DNA of 64,000 nt from Gammaproteobacteria bacterium (GTDB lineage: Bacteria; Pseudomonadota; Gammaproteobacteria; Chromatiales; Chromatiaceae): positions 99,810-163,809 of the forward strand of contig JAGRGY010000001.1 in assembly GCA_020445255.1 (NCBI GenBank), in the 5' to 3' direction. The notes beneath the pieces were generated by a model. That model was given only the letters and a program-made list of their open reading frames with translations. It made no database searches and had not been told where the DNA came from. The position numbers and the translations under genes are program-made. Shown here piece after piece: positions 41,474 to 50,282 of this stretch (positions are counted from its first letter, which is position 1; every line of letters begins with the position of its first letter).

Positions 41474-42919
41474 ATGCAATGGGAAACGGTCATCGGCCTC
41501 GAGATTCACACCCAGCTGGCGACGCAGTCGAAGATCTTCTCCGGTTCGTCGACCGCGTTCGGCAACCCGCCCAACACCCAGGCCTCACTGATCGACTTGG
41601 GTATGCCGGGCGTACTGCCGGTGCTGAACAGAGAGGCCGTGCGCATGGCGGTGCGTTTCGGCAAGGCGATCGGCGCGCACGTTGCCGAGCGCTCGGTGTT
41701 CGCGCGCAAGAACTACTTCTACCCGGACCTGCCCAAGGGCTACCAGATCAGCCAGTACGAGCTGCCGGTGGTCGGTCGGGGTCAGGTCGAGATCGTGCTC
41801 GACGACGGTGTCACAAAAACCGTCGGCGTGACCCGTGCGCACCTCGAGGAGGACGCGGGCAAGTCACTGCACGAGGATTTCCACGGCATGACCGGCATCG
41901 ACCTGAACCGCGCCGGCACGCCGCTGCTCGAGATCGTGTCGGAACCGGACATGCGCTCGGCAAAGGAGGCCGTCGCTTACGCGAAGAAGATCCACCAGGT
42001 CGTCACCTATATCGGCATCTGTGACGGCAACATGCAGGAAGGCTCGTTCCGCATGGACGCCAACGTGTCGGTCCGGCCGAAGGGCCAGGCCGAGTTCGGC
42101 ACGCGCGCCGAGCTGAAGAACATCAACTCGTTCCGTTTTCTCGAGAAGGCGATCAACTTCGAGGTCGAACGCCAGATCGAGCTGATCGAGGACGGCGGCA
42201 CGGTGGTGCAGGAGACACGCCTGTACGACTCGGACAAGGACGAGACCCGCTCGATGCGCACCAAGGAAGAGGCCAACGACTATCGCTATTTCCCCGACCC
42301 GGACCTGTTGCCGCTGGAGATCGATGCGGCGTTCATCGCCGACGTCGTCGCGGCAATGCCCGAGCTGCCGGATGCGCGCCGCGCGCGTTTCCAGGAGCAG
42401 TACGGCCTGTCCACCTACGACGCCGACGTGCTGACCGCGAGCAGGGCGCTGGCCGACTACTACGAAGCAGCTGCCGCGGAGGGTGGCGACGCCAAGCTGG
42501 TCGCCAACTGGGTCATGGGCGAGCTGGCGGCGGCGCTGAACAGGGACGGCGTCGACATTGGCGACAGCCCGGTCGCCGCGGCGGCACTCGGTCAGCTGGT
42601 CGGGCGCATCCGCGACAACACGATCTCCGGCAAGATCGCCAAGGACGTGTTCGCCGCGATGTGGGCCGGCGAGGGCGACGCCGATGCGGTCATCGAGGCT
42701 AAAGGTCTGAAACAGATCACCGATACGGGGGCCATCGAGGCTCTGGTCGACGCGGTGCTCGCGGCAAACGCGGAGCAGGTCGAAAACTACCGCAATGCCG
42801 ATCCGGACAAGCGGCCGAAGATGCTCGGCTTTTTCGTCGGCCAGATCATGAAGAAGTCGCAGGGCAAGGCCAACCCGCAGCAGGTCAACGAGCTGTTACG
42901 AAAGAGGCTCGATACCTGA
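41474..42919 (+). CDS. gatB: Asp-tRNA(Asn)/Glu-tRNA(Gln) amidotransferase subunit B
   Basis: A 481-residue subunit that binds the misacylated tRNA and activates its carboxyl group with ATP before amidation. Signatures are the start [13 protein letters not shown], the [16 protein letters not shown] block near residue 83, and [14 protein letters not shown] near 193. The C-terminal YqeY-like tail ends with [23 protein letters not shown]. It follows gatA by about 50 bp. Confidence 0.96.
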   Translation: MQWETVIGLEIHTQLATQSKIFSGSSTAFGNPPNTQASLIDLGMPGVLPVLNREAVRMAVRFGKAIGAHVAERSVFARKNYFYPDLPKGYQISQYELPVVGRGQVEIVLDDGVTKTVGVTRAHLEEDAGKSLHEDFHGMTGIDLNRAGTPLLEIVSEPDMRSAKEAVAYAKKIHQVVTYIGICDGNMQEGSFRMDANVSVRPKGQAEFGTRAELKNINSFRFLEKAINFEVERQIELIEDGGTVVQETRLYDSDKDETRSMRTKEEANDYRYFPDPDLLPLEIDAAFIADVVAAMPELPDARRARFQEQYGLSTYDADVLTASRALADYYEAAAAEGGDAKLVANWVMGELAAALNRDGVDIGDSPVAAAALGQLVGRIRDNTISGKIAKDVFAAMWAGEGDADAVIEAKGLKQITDTGAIEALVDAVLAANAEQVENYRNADPDKRPKMLGFFVGQIMKKSQGKANPQQVNELLRKRLDT

Positions 42920-42958
42920 GGCAGGCAGTGGGGTTCGCTGCCGCCCCGGAGATTGGGC

Positions 42959-43228
42959 TCAGCGTGGAAGCGACTGACCCGGCGTTTGTGGATCGACGAC
43001 CATATTGCCGCTGCAGAATGCCGTGCAGCTGGCGCAGTCGCTGGCGTGGCAGGCGCGCCCGTTTGCGTTGTTGCAGCAGAAATGGAACGCGGCGGACGGT
43101 GTCTGTGACCCGACTGAGCCGCTGATACCCTGCTTCAGCTGTTTCATGAACATGGGGTTTTCCGCGGCATACGCCATGTACATGCCGCCGAACAACAATA
43201 TCGACAGCGAAAGTGCGATCCGTTTCAT
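42959..43228 (-). CDS. Small exported Cys-rich protein of unknown function
   Basis: An 89-residue protein with a clear signal peptide (MKRIALSLSILLFGGMYMAYA). The mature part is about 68 residues and has six Cys clustered in FHFCCNNANGRACHASDCAS and the next few residues (CTAFC), spacing that suits disulfides or metal binding. No family is recognised. It converges on gatB and is divergent from the FemAB-like gene. Confidence 0.65.
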   Translation of the reverse strand: MKRIALSLSILLFGGMYMAYAAENPMFMKQLKQGISGSVGSQTPSAAFHFCCNNANGRACHASDCASCTAFCSGNMVVDPQTPGQSLPR

Positions 43229-43358
43229 CGTCGTTCCTTGTCGTCATGCGTGGCGCTGATGAGTATCGCCATGCCGTTGGTCGGTGAAATGTGAACGAAC
43301 GCGCAGCGCGGCCGTTACTAAAGATGGTTCGCATCGACACTTCTTATGGGGCACGCTC

Positions 43359-44384
43359 TTGGATATCAGACTCGCTTCTGGGCACGACGCGGAAAGCTGG
43401 GATACCTATGTCGCGGCTCATCCTCATGGGACCTTCTTCCACCGCTACGGCTGGAAACGCCTGATCGAATCGACCTATGGCTATCCCGGCCACTACCTGT
43501 TGGCCGAGCGCAGTGGCGTGATCTGTGGCGTGCTGCCGCTGGGGGAGGTCAGGCACCTGCTGTTCGGACATTCGCTGATCTCGGTGCCGTTCTGTGTCTA
43601 CGGCGGCGTGCTGGCCGATGACGAGGAAACGCGTACCGCGCTCGAGGTACGCGCGATTGCGCTTGCACAGGAGCTTGGGGTCAGTCATCTCGAGACGCGC
43701 AACGAACGACCGATGCGCGACGACTGGAAGCGCAAGGATGGCCTGTACGTGACGTTCAAGCGTGAAATCAGCGCCGACCACGATGCCAACATGAACGCGA
43801 TCCCACGCAAGCAGCGCGCGATGGTGCGCAAGGGCATCAAGGCGGGACTCGTCGGCGAACCCGACGACGGCATCGACCATCTGTACGCAGCTTACTCGGA
43901 GAGCGTGCGCAACCTCGGAACGCCGGTGTTTCCAAAGGCACACTTCCGCGCCATTCGCGCCGAGTTCGGTGACGACGTCGATGTGATCACGGTGCGCCAC
44001 GAGGGCCAGGTGGTCGCGTCGGTGATGAACTACTACTTTCGCGACCAGGTGTTGCCGTTCTATGGCGGCGGCATCAATGCCGCGCGCAATCTCGCCGCCA
44101 ACGACTTCATGTACTGGGAGGTGATGCGGCGTGCGGCCGAACGCGGCTGCCGACTATTCGACTTTGGTCGCAGCAAGGTCGACACGGGTTCCTACAGCTT
44201 CAAGAAGCACTGGGGATTCGAACCGGTGCCGTTGAGCTACGAGTATTTTCTGGTCAAGGCGACCGAGATGCCGGATCTGAATCCGAACAATCCCAAATAT
44301 CGGCTATTCATCAATGCGTGGAAGCGTCTGCCGGTCGGCGTCAGTCGTCTGATCGGACCCTGGCTCGCGCGCGGTCTCGCATGA
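43359..44384 (+). CDS. FemAB-like GNAT-fold protein (PEP-CTERM/XrtA-associated type)
   Basis: A protein of about 341 residues with two GNAT-like domains in the style of FemAB proteins associated with exopolysaccharide and PEP-CTERM systems. Marker segments are HPHGTFFHRYGWKRLIESTYGYPGHYL abbreviated FFHRYGWKRLIES near residue 25, IPRKQRAMVRKGIKAGL near 150 and RLFDFGRSKVDTGSYSFKKHWGF near 265. The family is thought to transfer amino acids or act in surface polymer modification, but no activity is shown. I prefer the TTG at 43359, which fits the family N-terminus; a GTG at 43284 adds 25 atypical residues. No exosortase or polysaccharide cluster adjoins it in the window. Confidence 0.8.
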   Translation: MDIRLASGHDAESWDTYVAAHPHGTFFHRYGWKRLIESTYGYPGHYLLAERSGVICGVLPLGEVRHLLFGHSLISVPFCVYGGVLADDEETRTALEVRAIALAQELGVSHLETRNERPMRDDWKRKDGLYVTFKREISADHDANMNAIPRKQRAMVRKGIKAGLVGEPDDGIDHLYAAYSESVRNLGTPVFPKAHFRAIRAEFGDDVDVITVRHEGQVVASVMNYYFRDQVLPFYGGGINAARNLAANDFMYWEVMRRAAERGCRLFDFGRSKVDTGSYSFKKHWGFEPVPLSYEYFLVKATEMPDLNPNNPKYRLFINAWKRLPVGVSRLIGPWLARGLA

Positions 44385-44411
44385 CCTGAGCAGGTTTCGT
44401 CTGCCAGCCCC

Positions 44412-45470
44412 TCAGCTGGCCAGGGTGCAGCGGTTGCGCCCTTCGTTCTTCGAGCGGTACAGGGCCTGGTCGGCCCGGTTGAGCAGCTCCATCGTGTCTT
44501 CGCCGCGTCGGTACGTCGCGATACCGGCCGAGATCGTGATGTCGCCGATCGGCTTCTTGGTATCGGCACGCACCAGCTGTGCGGCCTCGACCGCCTTGCG
44601 GATTGTTTCTGCCACGGCCTTGGCCCCGCTGGAAGGGGTCGCCGGCAGCAGCACGGTGAATTCCTCGCCCCCGAAACGCGCCGCCGTATCCTGGCCCTTG
44701 ATGTTCTGCTGCAGCGATTTGGCGACGAAGCGGATCACGCGGTCGCCAATCAGATGGCCATGCGTATCGTTGATGGCCTTGAAGTGATCGATGTCGAACA
44801 TGATGACCGAACAACCCTGGCCGGCACCCGTGGCGTCTATCGCCTCGTCGATGCGCTCGAGCAGGGTGATACGGTTGAACAGCCCTGTCAGCGGGTCGGT
44901 CGCTGCGCGTTCGCGTTCGGCCTGGAGTTGTTCCTGCAGCAGTTCGATCTCCCGGGTCTTTTCCTCGAAATGCGACTGCATGCTGTCGTTGCTGCTGCGC
45001 ATCTGGTGGGTTTCGTCAAGCAGCTTGCCGAGTAGGTTCTGAATCTTGTGTAGATCGTTGGCGTTGGAAACGCTGTCCGAGAAGGTGTTGAGCGCACCGG
45101 TGAAGGCGTGGGCATCGTTGCCCGCGTCGCTGAGCCGGCCCCCAACCTCGTTCATCAGCGCGCTGAGCTGCGTGCGCACGTCCTCGACACGATCCATGTC
45201 GTGGTCGGCGAGGAACTTGCGGTACAGGCGTGCGTTAACCGCCGCCGTGAATTTCTGACCCTCGGCGATCAGGTGGTCGACTTCGGCCGTCAGCTCTGCA
45301 TTCTCTCCGGCGACATAGGCATACCAGGTCGCGTAGTTGTGGGGCGTGGCCGGAACCCCGTTGCGCGACATCATCGGCAGCGTCAGGCGCAGGATCTCTG
45401 CCGCCTTCTCACTGGTGATGTCATCCGTCGGGTCGGTCATCGCTTTGGGTTGCATGAATGCCAGCTTCAC
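44412..45470 (-). CDS. GGDEF-domain diguanylate cyclase
   Basis: A 352-residue cytoplasmic protein. Residues 1-165 are helical without membrane segments and end in a coiled coil (SHFEEKTREIELLQEQLQAE) that would bring two GGDEF domains together. The catalytic domain (residues 175-350) has DPLTGLFNR, FDIDHFKAINDTHGH, and the active-site motif RFGGEEF, so it should synthesise cyclic di-GMP. An inhibitory RxxD site is not evident at the usual place. I chose the GTG at 45470, which has a GGGAG ribosome site 7 bases upstream; ATG codons at 45455 and 45440 are alternatives. It opposes the HD-GYP protein RpfG in cyclic di-GMP turnover. Confidence 0.9.
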   Translation of the reverse strand: MKLAFMQPKAMTDPTDDITSEKAAEILRLTLPMMSRNGVPATPHNYATWYAYVAGENAELTAEVDHLIAEGQKFTAAVNARLYRKFLADHDMDRVEDVRTQLSALMNEVGGRLSDAGNDAHAFTGALNTFSDSVSNANDLHKIQNLLGKLLDETHQMRSSNDSMQSHFEEKTREIELLQEQLQAERERAATDPLTGLFNRITLLERIDEAIDATGAGQGCSVIMFDIDHFKAINDTHGHLIGDRVIRFVAKSLQQNIKGQDTAARFGGEEFTVLLPATPSSGAKAVAETIRKAVEAAQLVRADTKKPIGDITISAGIATYRRGEDTMELLNRADQALYRSKNEGRNRCTLAS

Positions 45471-45669
45471 TGTGGGGCTCCCAGAGTAGCGGCATGATCG
45501 GCCGCAGGCTTTAGCTGGAGCGTCCGCCGACGCGTTGGCTGAAGGGGTTAGTAACGTGCCTCGTTCACCCTGTGATCCGGGTGATGAGGGGCGCTCAACC
45601 GTCTCCTGCAAGCGGTCGCCGGCCGCATGTGCAGCTGCAACAATTCGCTGTTCGGCACGTCGCGGTCCG

Positions 45670-46272
45670 TCAACCGGGCCGTACGGCCAGCGCGACGGTG
45701 TACTGCCGGCCCTGCTTGACCTTGGTGTGATTGCCGAACACCTCGTCGAACGCCCGGGCGATGAACTGGCGCAGGCCGCTGATGACGACCACGTAGAAGC
45801 GGCCGCCGGGTTCCAGGTGGTCGCGAATGTCGTTGAAGAACAGGTAGTAGTGCTCCTTGCTCGTCTTGGCCGGCAGGTTGGTGACGACCAGTGTGAAGGT
45901 CTGATCGGGGATGTGGCGCAGGCCGTCACTGAGCATCGCGTGGGCATTGACCACATGGTTCAGCTGCGCATTGCGGTTGGCGTATTCGACCGCGACGAAG
46001 TCCTTGTCGACCATCAGGCAGCTGCCGGTCGGTGCCGCACGCGCGATCGCCAGGCCCAGCGGACCGTAGCCGCAGCCGAGATCGAGTGCGCGGTCGTCGT
46101 GGTGCACCTCGATGTGCTCGAGCAGCAGGCGGGTGCCTTCGTCGATGGCCTTGGGTGAAAAAAGGCCCCAGGTGGTGTGGAATTCGAACATATTGCCGAG
46201 CAGGGTGTCGCGAATCACGAGGTCCTGGCGCAGGCGATCGGGATCCATCGGTGGACGGGGCTTCTTTGGCAT
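45670..46272 (-). CDS. Class I SAM-dependent methyltransferase, RsmC-like
   Basis: A methyltransferase of about 200 residues. The SAM-binding core shows RALDLGCGYGPLGLAIARA near residue 60 and VDKDFVAVEYANRN near 90. At the catalytic position where N6 or N2 methyltransferases have NPP[FYW], it reads NLPAKTSKEHYY, so the base specificity cannot be inferred safely. The overall match is to the MTS domain of rRNA guanine methyltransferases. The start is uncertain: ATG codons at 46320, 46272 and 46248 are all possible. Confidence 0.78.
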   Translation of the reverse strand: MPKKPRPPMDPDRLRQDLVIRDTLLGNMFEFHTTWGLFSPKAIDEGTRLLLEHIEVHHDDRALDLGCGYGPLGLAIARAAPTGSCLMVDKDFVAVEYANRNAQLNHVVNAHAMLSDGLRHIPDQTFTLVVTNLPAKTSKEHYYLFFNDIRDHLEPGGRFYVVVISGLRQFIARAFDEVFGNHTKVKQGRQYTVALAVRPG

Positions 46273-46369
46273 CTCGCTGGTGCGGTCGGGTCCGGGCCCT
46301 GGGTCTGGTGGGCAGGTCATTATGATGGGTGCGGTCGTGTGCGGCCAGTCGCCCGCGGCGGCCGATCGT

Positions 46370-46924
46370 TTACGGCGTTTGCTCAAGCCAGGTATCGATC
46401 GTCGGCAGGACGCGCTCGATGTCGTCGAATCGGTGACTGCCGCCGGCCAGGATCACCACGTCCTTGCCGGCGTAGTAATCCGCGGCCTGGCGGTAGTCGA
46501 GCACCTCGTCGCCACGTTGCAACAACACGAGATAGCGTTCGTCGTCGCCGAGTTCGTCGCGCTGGAGCCCGGCGAGTGCACGGACATAGTCGTCGTTGAT
46601 GCGAAACGGCGCGTCGTCGCACCAGCGTCGCTGTTCGCCGCGGTAGTCGGCCAGCAGGCGATGCGGGTACACGACCGGATTGATCAGGATCGCCGGCAAG
46701 CCGAATTCGCGGTTGATGGCGGTGGCGTAGAAGCCGCCCAGCGATGAACCGATCAAGGTACTGACCGGGTAGCGCGTGACAAGATCCTTGAGGCGGGCGA
46801 TCACGTTGGTCGGGGTGAACGGCAGATCCGGCGCAAGCAGGTTGGCAACGCCGAAATGGCGACGCATCGCGAGCGACTTCGCACCCCAGCCGCAGCTGCC
46901 AAGGCCATGGATGAAGAGCTTCAT
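46370..46924 (-). CDS. yqiA: YqiA-type esterase (alpha/beta hydrolase)
   Basis: A 184-residue hydrolase. It begins MKLFIHGLGSCGWGAKS with the oxyanion-region motif HGLGS, has the nucleophile elbow LIGSSLGGFYAT (GxSxG) near residue 63, an Asp near 145 (QRGDEVLDY) and a His near 165 (GGSHRFDDIE). E. coli YqiA has esterase activity toward short acyl chains, and a physiological substrate is not firmly known. The ATG at 46924 overlaps the moeB stop (ATGA). Confidence 0.85.
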   Translation of the reverse strand: MKLFIHGLGSCGWGAKSLAMRRHFGVANLLAPDLPFTPTNVIARLKDLVTRYPVSTLIGSSLGGFYATAINREFGLPAILINPVVYPHRLLADYRGEQRRWCDDAPFRINDDYVRALAGLQRDELGDDERYLVLLQRGDEVLDYRQAADYYAGKDVVILAGGSHRFDDIERVLPTIDTWLEQTP

Positions 46925-47661
46925 TGCGCACACACGGGGCATGCGGGATCGGCGCGCAGGCGCAGTTCCCGCCACTGCATGCGCAGTCCGTCGAGCACCA
47001 ACAATCGGCCGCCCAGCGACTCGCCGATGCCGCACAACAGCTTTACCGACTCCAGCGCCTGCATCGCTCCGATGATGCCGACCAGCGGCGCGACGACACC
47101 GTTCTCGCTGCACAGCAGGTCTTCATTGCCCTGCTCGGGATACAGGCAGCGATAGCATGGGCCGCCGTCGCGCGCGTCGAACACGCTGATCTGGCCATCC
47201 CAGCGAATCGCCGCACCCGACACGAGCGGCCGCCGCGACTGCCGGCATGCGGCGTTCAACGCGAAGCGCGTAGCGAAGTTGTCGCTGCAGTCGACGACAA
47301 TGTCGGCGGCTTTGACGGCGCGGTCGAGATCGTCACCCTGCAGGCGGCGGTCGGTGCAGATGATGTCGACGTCCGGGTTGAGGTCATGCAGCGTGCGCGC
47401 CGCTGATGCCGTCTTCGACATGCCGATGCGCCCCGTCGCATGCACGATCTGGCGTTGCAGGTTGCTGAGGTCGACGCGATCGCCGTCCACCAGTTCGAGC
47501 GTGCCGACCCCGGCCGCGGCCAGGTACATCGCAACCGGTGAGCCGAGGCCGCCGATGCCGACGATCAGCGCGCGCGCGCCGCGCAGGCGCTGCTGACCTT
47601 CGACACCGATTTGCGGCAGCATGATCTGGCGGCTGTAGCGCAGCAGGGTCTGATCGTCCAT
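46921..47661 (-). CDS. moeB: Molybdopterin-synthase adenylyltransferase (HesA/MoeB/ThiF family)
   Basis: A 246-residue E1-like enzyme that adenylates the C-terminal Gly of a ubiquitin-like sulfur carrier. The nucleotide-binding motif is IVGIGGLGSPVAMYLAAAGVG near residue 35, with the conserved RQIVHATGRIG and NP..I segments. Structural zinc would be bound by CYRC (near 172) and CPVC at the end. MoeB is the usual name in this position next to prmC; ThiF-type specificity for thiamine synthesis cannot be excluded. Confidence 0.88.
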   Translation of the reverse strand: MDDQTLLRYSRQIMLPQIGVEGQQRLRGARALIVGIGGLGSPVAMYLAAAGVGTLELVDGDRVDLSNLQRQIVHATGRIGMSKTASAARTLHDLNPDVDIICTDRRLQGDDLDRAVKAADIVVDCSDNFATRFALNAACRQSRRPLVSGAAIRWDGQISVFDARDGGPCYRCLYPEQGNEDLLCSENGVVAPLVGIIGAMQALESVKLLCGIGESLGGRLLVLDGLRMQWRELRLRADPACPVCAQ

Positions 47662-47724
47662 CGCGCGATTGAAGCATGCCGACGGGGGAGGGAACAGTTC
47701 GGCGTTGGCGTGGGGCGCCGGATT

Positions 47725-48135
47725 CTACAGGTAGCGGCGCCAGTGATCCGGGCGGTCGTCCTGACAACCGTGATCACGTTTGCGGTAGCGGTTGACGAAT
47801 ACCTTCTCGGTACAGTTTGGATCGCCCTTTGCACAACCGAGATTGGCGCGCTGGGTGTCTTCGCTGTAGTGGTAGAGGGCGCGCTTGATCTTGTACACCA
47901 AGCGGTTGTCAAGGTGAAAACCGCGATCCTCGAGCAACGACTCGATGTCGGCGAGCGTGATGGCCACCAGCCTGTAGTGCACCTCGATCGCCGCCTTGTG
48001 CAGCACCTCGACCCGATCGATGCCCTGGATGTCGGTGAGAAAGGCCACCGCCGAGTGCGCCTGCTCGGGGTCGGGGTGAAGCGTGCAGAATGCGATCTCG
48101 CGCCGCTTGCGCAGGGATTCACAGGCCATGTCCAT
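47725..48135 (-). CDS. Conserved-looking hypothetical protein between prmC and moeB
   Basis: A 136-residue cytoplasmic protein. The first 75 residues (VEVLHKAAIEVHYRLVAITLADIESLL) have alternating strands and helices compatible with a ferredoxin-like fold resembling small metal-binding domains, but no CxxC is present there. The C-terminal half has two Cys (LGCAKGDPNC) and a basic tail ending DDRPDHWRRYL. Function is unknown. It lies in the same minus-strand series as prmC and moeB. Confidence 0.72.
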   Translation of the reverse strand: MDMACESLRKRREIAFCTLHPDPEQAHSAVAFLTDIQGIDRVEVLHKAAIEVHYRLVAITLADIESLLEDRGFHLDNRLVYKIKRALYHYSEDTQRANLGCAKGDPNCTEKVFVNRYRKRDHGCQDDRPDHWRRYL

Positions 48136-48245
48136 GCCGCAATGCTGGTCCGAAAGTCCTTACTGGTCAAGGGGAGATCGGCGCCGAACGTGGACAGCGT
48201 CGACGCGTTGCGGGAGCTGGGTTCCCAGCCCGCAGCATGCTGATC

Positions 48246-49106
48246 TCAGCCCATGCCGGGCGGGCTCGGTGGCCGTCGTCCGCCCGTGTCACGCGGGTTC
48301 CCCGCCAGGTCGGCGCGGGTCGCGACATCGATGAAGCCGTACGCACGCAGCAGCGCGGCGACCGAGTTGTGCTGGGTATGGCCGTGTTCGAACCACAGCC
48401 AGCCGCCGGGCATCAGGTGGCCGCTTGCGCATGCAACGATGTGGCGGATCGCGTCGAGGCCGTCGTCGCCGGACACCAGCGCCTGTGGCGGTTCGAAGCG
48501 TACGTCACCACGCGAAAGATGTGGATCGCCGTGCGCGACATACGGCGGGTTGCTGACGATCAGGTCGAAGACGGCGTCGTCGTGGAGCGCCTCGAACCAG
48601 TCGCCGACGGCAAAGTCGACGCGCTGCAGGCGCAGGCGTTCAGCGTTGCTGCGCGCGATCGCGACCGCCGCCGGCGAGATGTCGGACGCCGTGATCTGCC
48701 AGCCCGGCCGTTCGCTGGCCAGTGCCAGCGCGATCGCGCCGCTGCCGGTGCCGAGGTCGAGCACGCGCGCGTCGTCGGCCAGATCGAGTGCGAGCACTGT
48801 TTCCACCAGACGCTCGGACTCCGGGCGCGGGATCAGCGTATGGTTGTCGACCTGCAGCGTCAGCGACCAGAACTCGCGCTCGCCGATCAGGTAGGCGACC
48901 GGGTGACCCGCCACGCGCGCGGCGATCAGGTGTTCGAATCGCCTGATCTGTTCGGCATTCGGTAGGTGCTCGGGCCAGGCATACAGCCAGGCGCGGTCAC
49001 GACCGAGTGCGTGGGCGAGCAGAACCTGGGCGTCGAGCAGGGGCTGCTCGGAGGTCTGTTGCAGGCTCAGCGCTCCCGTCTGCAGCAGCTCGCGGACCCG
49101 ATCCAC
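48246..49106 (-). CDS. prmC: Release factor glutamine methyltransferase PrmC (HemK)
   Basis: A 286-residue enzyme that methylates the Gln of the GGQ motif in release factors. The N-terminal helical domain (LLDAQVLLAHALGRDRAWLYAW) recognises the factor. The methyltransferase core has LDLGTGSGAIALALA near residue 118 and the catalytic VSNPPYVAHGDPHL near 187. The C-terminus is long and Gly/Pro-rich (TGGRRPPSPPGMG). The GTG at 49106 lies 14 bp after the prfA stop; no ATG is available nearby. Its substrate is encoded by the gene just upstream. Confidence 0.92.
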   Translation of the reverse strand: MDRVRELLQTGALSLQQTSEQPLLDAQVLLAHALGRDRAWLYAWPEHLPNAEQIRRFEHLIAARVAGHPVAYLIGEREFWSLTLQVDNHTLIPRPESERLVETVLALDLADDARVLDLGTGSGAIALALASERPGWQITASDISPAAVAIARSNAERLRLQRVDFAVGDWFEALHDDAVFDLIVSNPPYVAHGDPHLSRGDVRFEPPQALVSGDDGLDAIRHIVACASGHLMPGGWLWFEHGHTQHNSVAALLRAYGFIDVATRADLAGNPRDTGGRRPPSPPGMG

Positions 49107-49120
49107 TGCGCGCCGCGCGC

Positions 49121-50200
49121 TCAGTCGGTGCCGAGCAAGGCCAGCTGCTCGGCCTGGTGTTCGTGCAGCAGCGGATCGATGACCTGGTCGAGCGCGCCCT
49201 GCATGATCTCGTCGAGCTTGTACAGGGTGAGGTTGACGCGGTGGTCGGTCAGTCGGTTCTGCGGGAAGTTGTAGGTGCGGATGCGCTCCGAGCGGTCGCC
49301 ACTGCCGACCTGCAGGCGACGGTCCTCGGCGCGACTCGCGGCCGCGCTCGCCTGTGCCGCGGCCAGCAGGCGTGCCTGCAGCAGCGACATCGCGCGCGCC
49401 TTGTTCTTGTGTTGTGAGCGTTCGTCCTGACACTCGACCACGACCCCGGTCGGCAGGTGGGTGATGCGCACCGCCGAGTCCGTCGTGTTGACGTGCTGCC
49501 CGCCGGCACCGGACGAACGGTAGGTGTCGATGCGCAGGTCGGCGGGATTGATGTCGAACGCATCGACCGCTTCGGCCTCGGGCAGGATCGCGACCGTGCA
49601 CGCCGATGTGTGGATGCGACCCTGCGATTCGGTGTCCGGCACGCGCTGCACCCGGTGCGCGCCGGATTCGAACTTGAGCCGCGAGTACACGCCCGCACCG
49701 ACGATGCGCACGATAACCTCCTTGTAGCCGCCCAGTTCGCCAGGGCTTTGGCTGATCATCTCGGTCTGCCAGCGACGGGCCTCTGCGTAGCGCAGATACA
49801 TCCTCAGCAGATCGGCGGCGAACAGCGCCGCCTCGGCACCGCCGGTGCCGGCGCGGACCTCGAGAAACACGTTGCGGTCGTCATTCGGGTCGTGCGGCAG
49901 CAGCAGGCGCTGCAACTCCGGTTCGAGTGTCTGCAACGTACGCCGTGCCTCGGCGCAGGCGTCCTCGGCGAGCTCGCTCAGCTCGGGGTCGGCCAGCATC
50001 TCCTCGGCGTTGCGCAACTCCCGTTCGGCCGCGGTGAAGGATTCGAACGAGCGGCTGACCGGCTCGACCTGCGCGTATTCGCGGCTGAGCGCACGGAATC
50101 GGTCGTTGTCGTCCTGCACCTCGGGATCGGCGAGCAGCGCGGTGATCTCATGATAGCGGTCGCTGATCTGTTCGAGCTTGTGGCGGATACTGGGTTTCAT
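49121..50200 (-). CDS. prfA: Peptide chain release factor 1
   Basis: A 359-residue RF1 that reads UAA and UAG. The tripeptide anticodon is P188-D-T190, fitting the PxT pattern of RF1, and the catalytic GGQ is at residues 233-235 in [12 protein letters not shown], the same numbering as in E. coli. It sits between hemA and prmC, the common order in gammaproteobacteria. Confidence 0.96.
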   Translation of the reverse strand: MKPSIRHKLEQISDRYHEITALLADPEVQDDNDRFRALSREYAQVEPVSRSFESFTAAERELRNAEEMLADPELSELAEDACAEARRTLQTLEPELQRLLLPHDPNDDRNVFLEVRAGTGGAEAALFAADLLRMYLRYAEARRWQTEMISQSPGELGGYKEVIVRIVGAGVYSRLKFESGAHRVQRVPDTESQGRIHTSACTVAILPEAEAVDAFDINPADLRIDTYRSSGAGGQHVNTTDSAVRITHLPTGVVVECQDERSQHKNKARAMSLLQARLLAAAQASAAASRAEDRRLQVGSGDRSERIRTYNFPQNRLTDHRVNLTLYKLDEIMQGALDQVIDPLLHEHQAEQLALLGTD

Positions 50201-50282
50201 GGTTCGACACCCGTGCGGGTGTGGCAGCGTGCGAGTGGTGGCTGGGTGGCCGCGTCAGGCGGCGGTTGTCGCGCCGACGGCG

